A stretch of 39,540 nucleotides of DNA, from NCBI GenBank assembly GCA_017461635.1, contig JAFTXK010000082.1:1-39540 (forward strand), in the 5' to 3' direction. A model generated the notes under the pieces. That model was not told where the DNA came from. It searched no databases and worked only from the letters and a program-made list of their open reading frames with translations. Made by a program: the position numbers and the translations under genes. The DNA comes from Clostridia bacterium. GTDB taxonomy: Bacteria > Bacillota > Clostridia > Oscillospirales > CAG-272. Below are positions 7,301 through 15,696 of the stretch, piece by piece (positions within the stretch are counted from its first letter, which is position 1; each line of letters starts with the position of its first letter).

Positions 7301-9297
7301 TTGGCACTCTCCATCTCTAATTTAGTTTTTGATAAAAGATTAATGATATGTTTCGCGAAATCAGAGGCAATCTTTTTGCCTATTTCTTGTAATAAGATTT
7401 TTCGCTCCTCGTCATCAAATTTTACAGTGCTCTTTAATAATAAGTATACGTAAAACACAGGAAGACTTTCAGCTTCAATTGTCATAATATCACATATTTC
7501 TGAATTCTCGTAGAGAGTGGAAATAGTACTGTCATGAGGAGTATAAAAATATATTGGTTTTTCCAATCCGGACGAAAGACGCTTTAATACGATCATTATA
7601 TCACACAAATCCGAATTTGTAAAGTGTAAATTTATAGTTTCATTGACTTTTTCTTTAAAAAATTCATCCATATTCGATATTTCAGTAGAAAAAGCTCCTG
7701 CATTTTTCAAGACGTATCTTAAAGCGAGTGAATAATCACTGTTAGGAAAATCTACTAAATATTTAATTTTATCAAAAGTTGGCTCTATATTGATAATTTT
7801 ATCTAAAGGTGTAGTATCCGGAATACTCTTTGATAATGTTTGGATTTCTTGTATTAGAGCAATTATTTTGTCTTTATTACTATGCAATACCTTTTTGAAT
7901 TCATTATCTATTGTAATAAAGTTGTCCCTTCGCTTTATAAGGGAAGAGTATTTTTTTGTATTGCATAGCAATTCAGTCAATTGTTGAGCCAAAACATATT
8001 CAGAAGATGTTTCATCGATTTCCGTCTGATAATATTTGGAATAATACTCTTGTTTTAATACGGTCATCAACCAAGAATCATTCCACTGTGACAGAGCGTT
8101 TTCTTTTTCAGTAGGAGTACTATTGCCTTCCAAAGGATACCATAATCCACTAATATCATAAGGTATCACGTTATCGGAATCTTTTTTACAAGCACTATTT
8201 TCACCAAGGAAATTATCAATTATTTTTTCTACAGAATACTGAAGGAGGGAGTCAGTTTTTATTACACGATGATGATATATTATATTCTTATATATTGATA
8301 AACGTCTCTTGGCAAAATCTTCAACAGAATTAACAGCTTTTTGCGGGACACAAAAATAAAAATTTTTGTTTTCTGTTTGCAATCTCATGTCATTGATAAT
8401 TCGCTGATATTCTATTTTCCCAGAATCCATACCAGAGTTAAGAGAATCTCTTGTTACATAGTCCAATCTATCAGAATCCAACGCACCATCAACAAGTGTG
8501 TGTAAATTTTCAAATAATTTTTCATTCTTTAAAATTCTCAAAACACAATTGGCTATAATGAGTTCATACAAATTTTTATGGTATCTTTTTACGTCATATT
8601 GCTCATTAGACATTCCATATACAACTTTATCTAAAATATTCTTGCATATTTCGTCCCCCATTTCTTCATGCAATTTTTTTCCTTCTTCAAAAAATTTTTT
8701 CATTGTTTCACAAAAAATTTTTGTTCGAGAATTGCAATCTGGATTTTGAGAATGCTTTTTATATTGGTTATGTATAGCATTCTCAACAATGTGGCTAAAA
8801 GGAGGATGACCTACATCATGTAATAAGGCTGTTACTCTAATAGATTCAATTAGAATACAATGAATAATTATATGATCTTTTGGAACATTGCTAGGAACTA
8901 ATGAATATCTCATATGATCCATTGTTATTTTTAACTCGGAAATATTTGTAATTTTGGGACTTTTTCCTCCCAATTTAATTTCACAAATACTCGAATTTGC
9001 TTTGATGGATTCTACAACCTCGATAATTTTATTTTCAAAACTTTCATAGAAATCTTTAAGAACCTCATCAGAGGTGTTTAAAATAGAACGATAAAACATA
9101 TCAGATGCTATTTTCATGGTTCCCAAAGAATGCTCAAAGCGTTTTGTTCTATTGGAAGGAAAAGTTAAATACACCGTAGAATTTTGATATACATCATGTA
9201 ATCTATTGAACCCTATACTAGATATAATTCTTTTTTCATATTCAGACAATTGAATTAAACCGTGGATTGAATCATTTATATAAATACCTTTAGACAT
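7288..9297 (-). CDS. HD-domain phosphohydrolase (SAMHD1/dGTPase-like)
   Basis: A 669-residue protein with the metal-binding residues of the dNTP triphosphohydrolase branch of the HD superfamily: His56 in RFEHSLGT, His160-Asp161 in LLHDVGHPPFSH, and the Asp pair in LDSDRLDYVTRD (274/276). SAMHD1 has the same three blocks. The C-terminal half (about 330-669) shows no domain I recognise and makes the protein longer than simple HD hydrolases. The first ATG of the open frame is at 9357, but AAGGG lies ten bases before the ATG at 9297, which also gives MSKGIYINDSIHG, the usual start of the family. The likely reaction is hydrolysis of dNTPs or a related nucleotide, unproven. The gene is markedly AT-rich, has its own consensus promoter and overlaps the small gene downstream. 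Confidence 0.82.
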   Translation of the reverse strand: MSKGIYINDSIHGLIQLSEYEKRIISSIGFNRLHDVYQNSTVYLTFPSNRTKRFEHSLGTMKIASDMFYRSILNTSDEVLKDFYESFENKIIEVVESIKANSSICEIKLGGKSPKITNISELKITMDHMRYSLVPSNVPKDHIIIHCILIESIRVTALLHDVGHPPFSHIVENAIHNQYKKHSQNPDCNSRTKIFCETMKKFFEEGKKLHEEMGDEICKNILDKVVYGMSNEQYDVKRYHKNLYELIIANCVLRILKNEKLFENLHTLVDGALDSDRLDYVTRDSLNSGMDSGKIEYQRIINDMRLQTENKNFYFCVPQKAVNSVEDFAKRRLSIYKNIIYHHRVIKTDSLLQYSVEKIIDNFLGENSACKKDSDNVIPYDISGLWYPLEGNSTPTEKENALSQWNDSWLMTVLKQEYYSKYYQTEIDETSSEYVLAQQLTELLCNTKKYSSLIKRRDNFITIDNEFKKVLHSNKDKIIALIQEIQTLSKSIPDTTPLDKIINIEPTFDKIKYLVDFPNSDYSLALRYVLKNAGAFSTEISNMDEFFKEKVNETINLHFTNSDLCDIMIVLKRLSSGLEKPIYFYTPHDSTISTLYENSEICDIMTIEAESLPVFYVYLLLKSTVKFDDEERKILLQEIGKKIASDFAKHIINLLSKTKLEMESAKCAK

Positions 9298-9328
9298 TGC
9301 CCGACATCCCTTCATTATATTTATAGTC

Positions 9329-9357
9329 ATTATAACACAATATGTAAATAATGTCAA
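9329..9357 (-). promoter_or_regulatory. Promoter of the HD cassette
   Basis: Minus-strand TTGACA (complement of 9352-9357) and TATAAT (complement of 9329-9334) with 17 bases between. The start of transcription would be near 9322, about 25 bases before the ATG at 9297, which excludes the upstream ATG at 9357. Confidence 0.85.
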
Positions 9358-9483
9358 TAAAAATGGGTTTTTTGTCGAATATATATAGTATTGAATTCAT
9401 TAAAAAGTGTACGGCAAATGGGTATCTGACGCTTTTTTGGTTAATAATGATAATATGATAAACAAAATAACAAGGAGAACAAA

Positions 9484-10197
9484 ATGTCGGAAAACGAAAA
9501 CAAAACAAATGAAAATGAGAATGAAAACGAAAAAAAGCCCGGCATCGGCGATGATTTTGAAGGTATAATCAAAAGCGGCAGTGTCGTTGCAAAAAATTCA
9601 CGGGAAACTATCCATTGCCTGAGTATCATCGGTCAGATAGAAGGTCATTATCTGCTTGGCGAGAGCCAGAAGGCTACAAAATACGAGCATGTGATCCCTT
9701 TGCTGGTTGCAATTGAGGAGAGCGAGGACCTTGACGGGCTTCTCATCGTCCTCAACACCATGGGCGGCGACGTTGAAGCAGGTCTTGCCATTGCAGAGAT
9801 GATCGCTTCCATGTCGAAACCTACCGTTTCGATCGTGCTCGGCGGAGGTCATTCAATCGGCGTGCCTCTTGCAGTGGCAGCAAAAAAATCCTTCATAGTT
9901 CCTTCGGCAACAATGACTATCCATCCCGTCCGCATCAATGGGCTCGTTCTCGGTGTTCCTCAGACCTTCAGATACTTTGAAAACATGCAGAAGAGGATAA
10001 TCGATTTTATCACTTCACATTCGAATGCAAGCGCGGATAAGCTGCAGGAGCTGATGATGCGTCCCGACGAGATCGCAACCGATGTCGGTTCTATCGTTGA
10101 TGGGAATGAAGCCGTCAACATCGGAATTATTGATAAAGTAGGAGGTCTTTCGGACGCTCTGGCAGAGCTAAGAGAAATGATTAAGAATAATTCTTAA
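9484..10197 (+). CDS. tepA: ClpP-family serine protease, TepA type
   Basis: A 237-residue ClpP-like peptidase of the translocation-enhancing-protein group. After a low-complexity Asn/Glu N-terminus (residues 2-18) come the ClpP core features: [11 protein letters not shown] (90-100), the nucleophile Ser124 in GGGHSIGV (120-127), His147 in MTIHPV, a likely third residue near Asp200, and [13 protein letters not shown] (209-221), matching ClpP's EAVEYGLVD. TepA-type proteins are cytoplasmic and have been linked to protein export and spore-forming Firmicutes; they often sit next to spoIIIE, which is not the case here. ATG follows CAAGGAG. It is divergent from the HD cassette and same-strand with the PerR-like gene. 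Confidence 0.85.
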   Translation: MSENENKTNENENENEKKPGIGDDFEGIIKSGSVVAKNSRETIHCLSIIGQIEGHYLLGESQKATKYEHVIPLLVAIEESEDLDGLLIVLNTMGGDVEAGLAIAEMIASMSKPTVSIVLGGGHSIGVPLAVAAKKSFIVPSATMTIHPVRINGLVLGVPQTFRYFENMQKRIIDFITSHSNASADKLQELMMRPDEIATDVGSIVDGNEAVNIGIIDKVGGLSDALAELREMIKNNS

Positions 10198-10214
10198 AAA
10201 ATTTCAAAAAACTA

Positions 10215-10242
10215 TTGACAAATCAAAATTATATGTTATAAT
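10215..10242 (+). promoter_or_regulatory. Promoter of the perR-like gene
   Basis: TTGACA at 10215-10220 and TATAAT at 10237-10242, spacing 16. It lies directly after the tepA stop and just upstream of the operator-like palindrome. Confidence 0.85.
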
Positions 10243-10252
10243 AATATCAGAG

Positions 10253-10269
10253 TTAAGAACTATTCCTAA
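10253..10269. promoter_or_regulatory. Per/Fur-box-like operator
   Basis: TTAAGAACTATTCCTAA is an imperfect 17-base palindrome (12 positions symmetric) with the TTA-GAA...TTC-TAA layout of Per and Fur boxes. It begins about 11 bases after the -10 element, so a bound repressor would block initiation or early elongation. The simplest reading is autoregulation of the perR-like gene together with rubrerythrin. Confidence 0.6.
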
Positions 10270-10284
10270 AAAGTGAGGTCTGAT

Positions 10285-10653
10285 ATGACTAAACAACGCA
10301 AGCTTATACTCGATATTATCAATAGGTCAAGATCGCATCCAAATGCCGAAGAGATCTATCATGAGGCGAAGTCGGTCATGCCCACAATTGCCCTCGGTAC
10401 GATCTACCGCAATCTCGGTATCATGGTTAAGGAAGGCGAGATAAGACGTCTTGTCAGCGAGAATGCTCCCGACAGATATGATAGGATCGCGCCTCTGCAT
10501 GACCACATGGTGTGCACCGAATGCGGCAGAATTACCGATACGGATATCGGTTCGCTCTGGGACGCCATTGAAAATTGCGTCGGGGAAAAGATCGTCGGCT
10601 ATGAGCTGATGGTCAGACATGTTTGTAATTGCTGTAAAAGCGAACAAAAATAA
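10285..10653 (+). CDS. Fur-family regulator, PerR-like
   Basis: 122 residues from the ATG at 10285, which has TGAGG at the right distance; an in-frame GTG at 10273 overlaps that ribosome binding site and is less likely. The N-terminal winged helix (HPNAEEIYHEAK, then ALGTIYRNLGIM) is followed by the metal-binding C-terminal domain. His18 matches the oxidation-sensitive His37 of PerR, LHDHMVC (71-77) carries the regulatory-site histidines, and CTEC (77-80) with CNCC (114-117) gives the structural zinc site. It lacks the longer first helix of B. subtilis PerR. The neighbouring rubrerythrin gene and the operator support a peroxide-stress role. PerR is more likely than Fur or Zur, but not proven. 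Confidence 0.85.
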   Translation: MTKQRKLILDIINRSRSHPNAEEIYHEAKSVMPTIALGTIYRNLGIMVKEGEIRRLVSENAPDRYDRIAPLHDHMVCTECGRITDTDIGSLWDAIENCVGEKIVGYELMVRHVCNCCKSEQK

Positions 10654-10680
10654 ATTTTTATATACGAAAGGACATTTACT

Positions 10681-11220
10681 ATGGAACTCAAGGGATCAAG
10701 AACAGAAGCTAATCTTATGGCGGCATTTGCCGGCGAATCTCAGGCAAGAAACAAGTACACATACTATGCTTCGAAGGCAAGAAAGGAAGGCTACGAGCAG
10801 ATCGCGGCTCTCTTCGAGGAAACAGCTCATAACGAGAAGGAGCATGCAAAGATGTGGTTTAAGCTTCTCCATGACGGCGAGGTTCCCTCAACAGCGGAGA
10901 ATCTGAAGGACGCTGCTGCAGGCGAAAACTATGAGTGGACAGATATGTACGCTGAATTCGCAAAGGTTGCTGAGGAAGAGGGCTTCAAGAGAATCGCATA
11001 TCTCTTCAAGGCAGTTGGCGATATCGAAAGAGAGCACGAGGCAAGATACCTCAAGCTTCTCGATAATGTTGAGAACGGTCTCGTATTCTCCAAGGACGGC
11101 GACGCTATCTGGAAGTGCAGAAACTGCGGTCACATCGTTGTAGGCAAGGCTGCTCCCGAGGTATGTCCCGTTTGCGCACATCCCAAGTCTTATTTCGAAG
11201 TTAAGGCTGAAAATTATTAA
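10681..11220 (+). CDS. Rubrerythrin
   Basis: A 179-residue classic rubrerythrin that reduces hydrogen peroxide in anaerobes. The N-terminal four-helix ferritin-like domain holds the diiron ligands Glu19, Glu52 with His55 (EKEH), Glu92 (or 93-99 region), and Glu116 with His119 (EREHE). The C-terminal rubredoxin domain has Cys146-x2-Cys149 and Cys162-x2-Cys165 for one Fe(Cys)4 site. It begins 27 bases after the perR-like gene, behind GAAAGGA, and ends at a strong terminator, so the two form one unit. Codon use is strongly biased (AAG, CTC, GAG), as in highly expressed genes. Confidence 0.95.
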   Translation: MELKGSRTEANLMAAFAGESQARNKYTYYASKARKEGYEQIAALFEETAHNEKEHAKMWFKLLHDGEVPSTAENLKDAAAGENYEWTDMYAEFAKVAEEEGFKRIAYLFKAVGDIEREHEARYLKLLDNVENGLVFSKDGDAIWKCRNCGHIVVGKAAPEVCPVCAHPKSYFEVKAENY

Positions 11221-11261
11221 TTTATAGCTTCGGCGCTGTAAAAACAGTCTGAAAAATTCCG

Positions 11262-11296
11262 AAAAACCCCGTCAGTTTATTTTGACGGGGTTTTTG
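11262..11296 (+). terminator. Terminator after rubrerythrin
   Basis: AAAAACCCCGTCA / TGACGGGGTTTTT with an 8- to 9-base loop and a T-run: a textbook intrinsic terminator. Confidence 0.9.
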
Positions 11297-11314
11297 CAAA
11301 AAGGAGATATTGCT

Positions 11315-11932
11315 GTGAAAAGGTATATTCCGCTTATTTTTGCTTTAGTATTTATATTGAACTCGTTCGGCTGTGCAAAAGGCTCGGGCGAAGAGCTGAT
11401 GACTGAAAATATCGCAACGCAGGAAAATTCTACAGTCAATAATGAACATGAAGTTTTGAAGACCCCGCCTGCGCTGACTGTGGTATGCGGCGAATCAAGC
11501 ATTGAGGCTCTGAAGGGTACGACCTCTTGGAGATATGATAATGGAGACGGTACTTCTACCTATATTAATTCGGACAGTATCCATCCGTTATATGCAAAGG
11601 ATTATATGACCCCGCTAAGCTTAATGCCGACATATGCTTCTCATGCAAATCCACTTGATGCTTATTTGTTCTTTGAAACAGCTCCCGATAAGATAAGCGT
11701 CCTCCGTTGGAACGAAGATTGTTGGGAAAAGTCCAATGCCGCAGGCAATAATATTTCCGTTAAGAAAGGCGGCAACGGCTCCGATTTCATGATAGAATTA
11801 AAGGACGGAGCTTACATATATGAAGTCATTGCCGAATGGACCTCATCCAAAAAATACGGCGGTACAGCCAGATATAGCTTCTATACCGTAAAGCCGAATA
11901 TGGAAATGCATCCTATAGAAGAAAATAAATAA
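11315..11932 (+). CDS. Putative lipoprotein of unknown function
   Basis: 205 residues from a GTG at 11315, placed after AAGGAG. The open frame extends back to an ATG at 11282, but that lies inside the terminator stem. The N-terminus VKRYIPLIFALVFILNSFGC is a lipoprotein signal with Cys20 as the lipidated residue. The mature part begins with an acidic Ser/Glu-rich linker, then a segment like SWRYDNGDGTSTYINSDS and a C-terminal part ending in YEVIAEWTS...GGTARYSFYTVK, which looks like an Ig- or beta-sandwich-type domain. Similar small lipoproteins are common in Clostridia, but I recognise no function. It has no visible promoter of its own and may be expressed by readthrough. Confidence 0.7.
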   Translation: MKRYIPLIFALVFILNSFGCAKGSGEELMTENIATQENSTVNNEHEVLKTPPALTVVCGESSIEALKGTTSWRYDNGDGTSTYINSDSIHPLYAKDYMTPLSLMPTYASHANPLDAYLFFETAPDKISVLRWNEDCWEKSNAAGNNISVKKGGNGSDFMIELKDGAYIYEVIAEWTSSKKYGGTARYSFYTVKPNMEMHPIEENK

Positions 11933-11936
11933 ACAG

Positions 11937-11980
11937 ACCGAACTCTGTTCCTCTTATATGGGCAGAGTTCGGTTCGTTTA
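11937..11980 (+). terminator. Terminator after the lipoprotein gene
   Basis: ACCGAACTCTG (11937-11947) pairs with CAGAGTTCGGT (11963-11973), followed by TCGTTTATT. It lies four bases after the stop codon. Confidence 0.75.
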
Positions 11981-12098
11981 TTATATATCCAAATATCCAA
12001 TATAAGTCTCAAATTCCTTTTTCGATATTTAAAAGTTATACCCGCTATTCGTTGGAAAAATATTTTTCCGTTTTTGGAATAAAATTTTCAAAAATCTA

Positions 12099-12127
12099 TT
12101 GACAAAGAGAAAAATGCGTGGTACAAT
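12099..12127 (+). promoter_or_regulatory. recA promoter
   Basis: TTGACA at 12099-12104 and TACAAT at 12122-12127 are 17 bases apart, 55 bases before the recA start. I see no GAAC-N4-GTTC LexA box overlapping it. Confidence 0.85.
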
Positions 12128-12182
12128 ATCCTCATAATGATAAAATCGGGTATTACCCCTTCGCTTTTGGAGGAACTTTAAG

Positions 12183-13319
12183 ATGAAGCAGAGTAAAAAC
12201 GCAAAAAAATCAATAGCTTTTGAAAAAATCGATGTAAATGATAAAGACGCGCGCAAAAAAGCGCTGAATACTGCCCTCGCTCAGCTCAAAAAGGACTATG
12301 GCGAAGGCACCATCATGAAGCTCGGCGAAAATGCCAATATGGAGGTTCAGGCGGTTTCAACGGGATCGCTCTCCCTTGATATGGCTCTTGGTATCGGCGG
12401 CGTTCCGAGAGGAAGGATCATTGAGATCTTCGGTCCGGAATCCTCCGGTAAAACCACCGTTGCGCTTCATATAGTCGCTGAAGTTCAGAAGATCGGCGGC
12501 GAAGCCGCCTTTATCGATGCTGAGCATGCTCTTGACCCCGTTTATGCCAAGGCTCTCGGCGTTGATATCGATAATCTTCTGGTTTCTCAGCCCGACTGCG
12601 GCGAGGATGCCCTTGATATCACCGAAACATTGGTTCGCTCAGGCGCTATCGATGTTGTTGTAATCGACTCGGTTGCCGCTCTCGTTCCCCGTCAGGAAAT
12701 TGAAGGAGATATGGGCGCTTCAAGCGTAGGTGTGCAGGCAAGACTTATGTCTCAGGCTATGAGAAAGCTTTCATCCGTTATCGCAAAGAGTAATTGCGTT
12801 GTTATCTTCATAAATCAGCTCCGCGAAAAGGTAGGAGTTCTTTATGGCAACCCGGAGACTACCACAGGCGGACGCGCGCTGAAATTCTATGCTTCCGTCC
12901 GCATTGACGTGCGCAAGGCAGATCAGTTGAAAAACGGCAGTGAGGTTTACGGTAACCATGTCAAATGCAAGATCGTTAAGAATAAGGTGGCTCCTCCATT
13001 CCGAGTTGCTGAATTTGATATTCTCTATGGCAAGGGCATATCCAAGACCAGCGAGATCATTGATTTTGCCGTTGCTCTCGACGTCATCAAAAAGAGCGGA
13101 TCATGGTTCTCCTATGAAGGCGAACGCATCGGTCAGGGTAAAGAAAATGTAAGAAAGTTCCTTGATGAAAATCCCCCCATCTGTGATGAGATCGAAGCTA
13201 AGATCCGCGCTATGAAGGATCAGACCAATTCTCTCATTGAAGAAAGCTTTGACCTGGATGATGAGGACGGTGCTGATGACGATCTCGATTTCAGCTCACT
13301 TAAGCTGGACGAGGAATAA
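12183..13319 (+). CDS. recA: Recombinase RecA
   Basis: 378 residues, slightly longer than many RecA proteins because of an N-terminal basic extension (about 20 residues, rich in Lys) and an acidic tail ([13 protein letters not shown]). It forms ATP-dependent filaments on single-stranded DNA for homologous recombination and SOS induction. The Walker A motif GPESSGKT is at 84-91, followed by [10 protein letters not shown], the Walker B region [12 protein letters not shown] and the loop [23 protein letters not shown] precedes the ATG. It lies 12 bases before recX, so the two form an operon, which ends at a hairpin at about 13969-14012. Confidence 0.98.
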   Translation: MKQSKNAKKSIAFEKIDVNDKDARKKALNTALAQLKKDYGEGTIMKLGENANMEVQAVSTGSLSLDMALGIGGVPRGRIIEIFGPESSGKTTVALHIVAEVQKIGGEAAFIDAEHALDPVYAKALGVDIDNLLVSQPDCGEDALDITETLVRSGAIDVVVIDSVAALVPRQEIEGDMGASSVGVQARLMSQAMRKLSSVIAKSNCVVIFINQLREKVGVLYGNPETTTGGRALKFYASVRIDVRKADQLKNGSEVYGNHVKCKIVKNKVAPPFRVAEFDILYGKGISKTSEIIDFAVALDVIKKSGSWFSYEGERIGQGKENVRKFLDENPPICDEIEAKIRAMKDQTNSLIEESFDLDDEDGADDDLDFSSLKLDEE

Positions 13320-13331
13320 TTTTACTCGAAA

Positions 13332-13964
13332 ATGACTATTCAGATAAAGCGTCTTACAGCTATCGGTAACGGTGATGTGATCGGTATCGATATCGAAATA
13401 GAGCATGACGGAAATTCTCAGCGTACCGCCTTCAAAATACTCTCCTCTCAATATGCCAAAATGAAGATAGCGAAAGGTGAGATATCTCAAAGCGATTTCG
13501 AAGAGATCGAGGCGGCATCGGAGATCTGCGAAGCATATCTGCGGGCAGTCAATATACTCTCTTTCGGATCAAATACCGCGCATACGCTGATTCTTAAGCT
13601 CCGAAGACGCGGAATTGACAGCGATGCCGCAAAAGAAGCGGTTGAAATGCTTCGCATCAAGGGATATATCAATGAAGACGGCGATCTGCGGCGCGAGATC
13701 GAAAGATGCCTGCGGAAGCTTTGGGGAAGCAGAAGGATCATGGCTCATCTTCACAGCAAGGGATATGAGGATGAAACTCTTTCTGCCGCAGAAGACGAGC
13801 TTTCCGAAATAGATTTCGGCGAAATCTGCCTTGAGCTTCTGGAGAGTAAATGCGATGAGATCCCAAATGACCCGAAGGAGCGCCAGAAGCTGATCGCATC
13901 CCTATCCCGCTATGGATATTCCATGAGCGAGATCAAATATGCTCTTTCAAATTTTTCAAAATAA
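13332..13964 (+). CDS. recX: RecX regulatory protein
   Basis: A 210-residue RecX, which binds RecA filaments and modulates their activity. The family's tandem three-helix repeats are visible: ALNILSFGS-type start (RAVNILSFGSNTAHTLILKLRRRGI, about residues 70-95), KGYINEDGDLRREIERCLRKLWG (about 112-135), SRRIMAHLHSKG and a last repeat with RQKLIASLSRYGYSMSEIKYAL. The N-terminal 60 residues are a less conserved beta-rich domain also found in other Clostridia. It follows recA by 12 bases with only a weak ribosome binding site, which fits low, coupled expression. Confidence 0.9.
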   Translation: MTIQIKRLTAIGNGDVIGIDIEIEHDGNSQRTAFKILSSQYAKMKIAKGEISQSDFEEIEAASEICEAYLRAVNILSFGSNTAHTLILKLRRRGIDSDAAKEAVEMLRIKGYINEDGDLRREIERCLRKLWGSRRIMAHLHSKGYEDETLSAAEDELSEIDFGEICLELLESKCDEIPNDPKERQKLIASLSRYGYSMSEIKYALSNFSK

Positions 13965-13968
13965 ACAA

Positions 13969-14012
13969 AAGCGGCTGTCCCGAACCCTAACAAAGTGACA
14001 GCCGCTCTTTAT
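13969..14012 (+). terminator. Terminator after recX, probably bidirectional
   Basis: AGCGGCTGTC and GACAGCCGCT form a 10-bp stem around a 17-base loop, followed by CTTTATTT. It separates recX from the convergent amidase gene. Confidence 0.75.
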
Positions 14013-14019
14013 TTACATA

Positions 14020-14805
14020 TTACTTTAAAAAATAATCCTCAATTCCTTCGGCAATGGTGGTCATGAGATTATCGCGCCAAGCTTCATCAAGCAAAAGCTC
14101 TGCATCGGAGGGGGTTGAGGCAAAGCCTGTTTCAAAAAGTATCGAGGGCATAGACGTATATTTTGTGACGATAAATGCCATATCCCAGCTATCGGCAAAT
14201 TGCTTCAGCCGCCGTTCGGGATAGTCGCGCTGAATGGCATTGCAGATAGAATCAAAAACAAATTCCGACATCTCCGATGAAGAGTTTTCGGCGCAGTAAT
14301 CTATTTCAAAGCCTGTTGCAGTATTTGTATCCGCATTCGCGTTCACATGGATCGAAAGCATAAAATCGATCTCGCTTCGGGCGGCAAGGACATTTGCATA
14401 TATTGCGCGTTCATATGCATCAAAAACATTATTTCCGGGTGACATTTTTTCAGCATCATATTCGATCCCAAGCTTATCCGCCTCTTCGCAGATCTCGGCG
14501 GCGGTGGGACAGCTTATGCCGTCATGGGTAAGAATGACGGCATACCCCAGTGCGCGCAGTTTATCCGCAAGGCGAACCGTAAAGTCCATCGTCAGCTCAT
14601 GTTCATAAAGCCCATCAAGATATTCGGAAGTGCATCCAACATCGCCAAAGCCATGACCGGCATCAAGAAGCACGGTAACTTTCCCGTCTGTTCCTCCGGG
14701 ATCCTTGGGCGGCTTTTTTTCTTCTTCGTTCATCTCTCCCGAGCAGGATACAAACAAAAGAATCAAGCCTATAAAAAGAAAAAGAGCTTTTAACCTCTTA
14801 TTCAT
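14020..14805 (-). CDS. N-acetylmuramoyl-L-alanine amidase (Amidase_3), lipoprotein
   Basis: 261 residues from the ATG at 14805, chosen because GGAGG precedes it and it starts a lipoprotein signal (MNKRLKALFLFIGLILLFVS with Cys21). The open frame extends upstream to 14883 but without signal or ribosome binding site. After a charged linker, the zinc-dependent Amidase_3 domain runs from residue 43: DAGHGFGD gives His51, YEHE (67-70) the glutamate ligand, SIHVNA His153, and FETGF the catalytic Glu225. It would cleave the bond between muramic acid and the stem peptide from the outer face of the membrane. It may share transcription with the DUF4358-like lipoprotein gene upstream. Confidence 0.88.
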   Translation of the reverse strand: MNKRLKALFLFIGLILLFVSCSGEMNEEEKKPPKDPGGTDGKVTVLLDAGHGFGDVGCTSEYLDGLYEHELTMDFTVRLADKLRALGYAVILTHDGISCPTAAEICEEADKLGIEYDAEKMSPGNNVFDAYERAIYANVLAARSEIDFMLSIHVNANADTNTATGFEIDYCAENSSSEMSEFVFDSICNAIQRDYPERRLKQFADSWDMAFIVTKYTSMPSILFETGFASTPSDAELLLDEAWRDNLMTTIAEGIEDYFLK

Positions 14806-14879
14806 AAAGCACCTCCGTTCATTTTTCGCAGCTTTGATTAAATTATATAATAAATCCTCGGATTTTGCAATAGGATTTT

Positions 14880-15431
14880 TCAAGAAATCATTTCCTTCGC
14901 CGCTGATACAGCACTTTTTGCATCGCTTGAAACTGCCATTATCACATACCGTCCTACCACTGCCACCGTTGCTTCCTTCAGATTTGCCGAGCTGGCCTCT
15001 TCAAGCGAAAGCTTAGCCGAATTTGCATTGACAAAATGCTGCATAGTGTCAATTCTGCCAAGGCAAAGATCGGCGATCTCCTCGGTATCGCGGCGGTTTG
15101 AGCAAAGAAAAACCGCAAATTCACATGCGTGAAGCCCCGAGGAGATCCACAGGGAAATACTTTCCGCCCTGCCGAAAACCTCGGGATAGCCGTTAGTTCC
15201 GTAAAGAGCAGTCAGCAGACTTTCCGAAAGGTGGTCGGGTGCACCGGGAGTACTTTTTGTTGTGTAAGTGTTTCCCGCAGGTAGATCTCCTGCGGTCTTC
15301 TGCATTTCCGAAAGAACGGCAGAGGTATCGGGAGAATTGCCTATGAGACATGACGAAAGGATGGGCATTAGCAGTAACAAAGCAATGAGAACGGCTCTCC
15401 TGCGGCGAAAAAAGATGTGATTTGTAATCAT
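14880..15431 (-). CDS. DUF4358-like lipoprotein
   Basis: 183 residues from the ATG at 15431, which has CGGAGG in front; the longer frame up to 15488 reads into the miniature element and is rejected. A basic stretch FRRRRAV and a hydrophobic run lead to LSSC (Cys28), a lipobox. The mature part is like the DUF4358 proteins of Clostridia: LLTALYGTNGYPEVFGRAESISLWISSGLHACEFAVF, then a helix with repeated acidic and small residues, and a last segment VAVVGRYVIMAVSSD. The function of this family is unknown. It sits 74 bases before the amidase lipoprotein and reads in the same direction. Its promoter region is interrupted by the miniature element. Confidence 0.7.
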   Translation of the reverse strand: MITNHIFFRRRRAVLIALLLLMPILSSCLIGNSPDTSAVLSEMQKTAGDLPAGNTYTTKSTPGAPDHLSESLLTALYGTNGYPEVFGRAESISLWISSGLHACEFAVFLCSNRRDTEEIADLCLGRIDTMQHFVNANSAKLSLEEASSANLKEATVAVVGRYVIMAVSSDAKSAVSAAKEMIS

Positions 15432-15452
15432 GAATAAGCCTCCGAAGTATTG

Positions 15453-15553
15453 TAAACAATAATTTGTCGAATAGTAGTATTCCCCCATGAGATCCTTCGC
15501 CGAGGCTCAGGATCTCATAGGGTATTAACTAACTATCCGCTAAATTATGTTTA
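15453..15553. mobile_element. Miniature inverted-repeat element (MITE), 101 bp copy
   Basis: It begins with the same TAAACAATAATTTGTCGA (15453-15470) as the larger copy at 3303. It ends with a diverged inverted version finishing in TTATGTTTA (15553). The core is the same GAGATCCTTCGCCGAGG segment, here closing on itself as GAGATCC...GGATCTC with flanking CATGAG/CTCATA, so one arm has been lost relative to the 215-bp copy. It ends 22 bases before the start codon of the DUF4358-like gene, in its leader or promoter region. Confidence 0.7.
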
Positions 15554-15605
15554 TGGTTTTAAAACGAAACTTCTCAAAACATTTTATGCAAGTGCAAATT
15601 ATTTC

Positions 15606-15634
15606 TTGACATCTCCGCGGGATTATGGTATAAT
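15606..15634 (+). promoter_or_regulatory. Promoter of tRNA-Gln
   Basis: TTGACA at 15606-15611 and TATAAT at 15629-15634, with 17 bases between: a perfect consensus. Confidence 0.9.
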
Positions 15635-15647
15635 TAGGAGCAGATCG

Positions 15648-15676
15648 CCGATCGGTAACTAAATAATACCGATCGG
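15648..15676 (+). other. Leader hairpin upstream of tRNA-Gln
   Basis: CCGATCGGTA (15648-15657) and TACCGATCGG (15667-15676) form a perfect 10-bp stem around nine bases. It lies between the transcription start and the tRNA. Without a T-run it is not a terminator; it might help 5' processing of the precursor. Confidence 0.5.
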
Positions 15677-15696
15677 AAATTAAAACAACTGAATAT

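Noticed and set aside
9298-9357. Upstream start for the HD protein at 9357
   Set aside because: The consensus promoter overlaps it and its transcription start would be downstream; the ATG at 9297 has the ribosome binding site.
12000-12182. LexA box before recA
   Set aside because: No GAAC-N4-GTTC-like palindrome was found near the promoter. SOS control cannot be claimed from this sequence.
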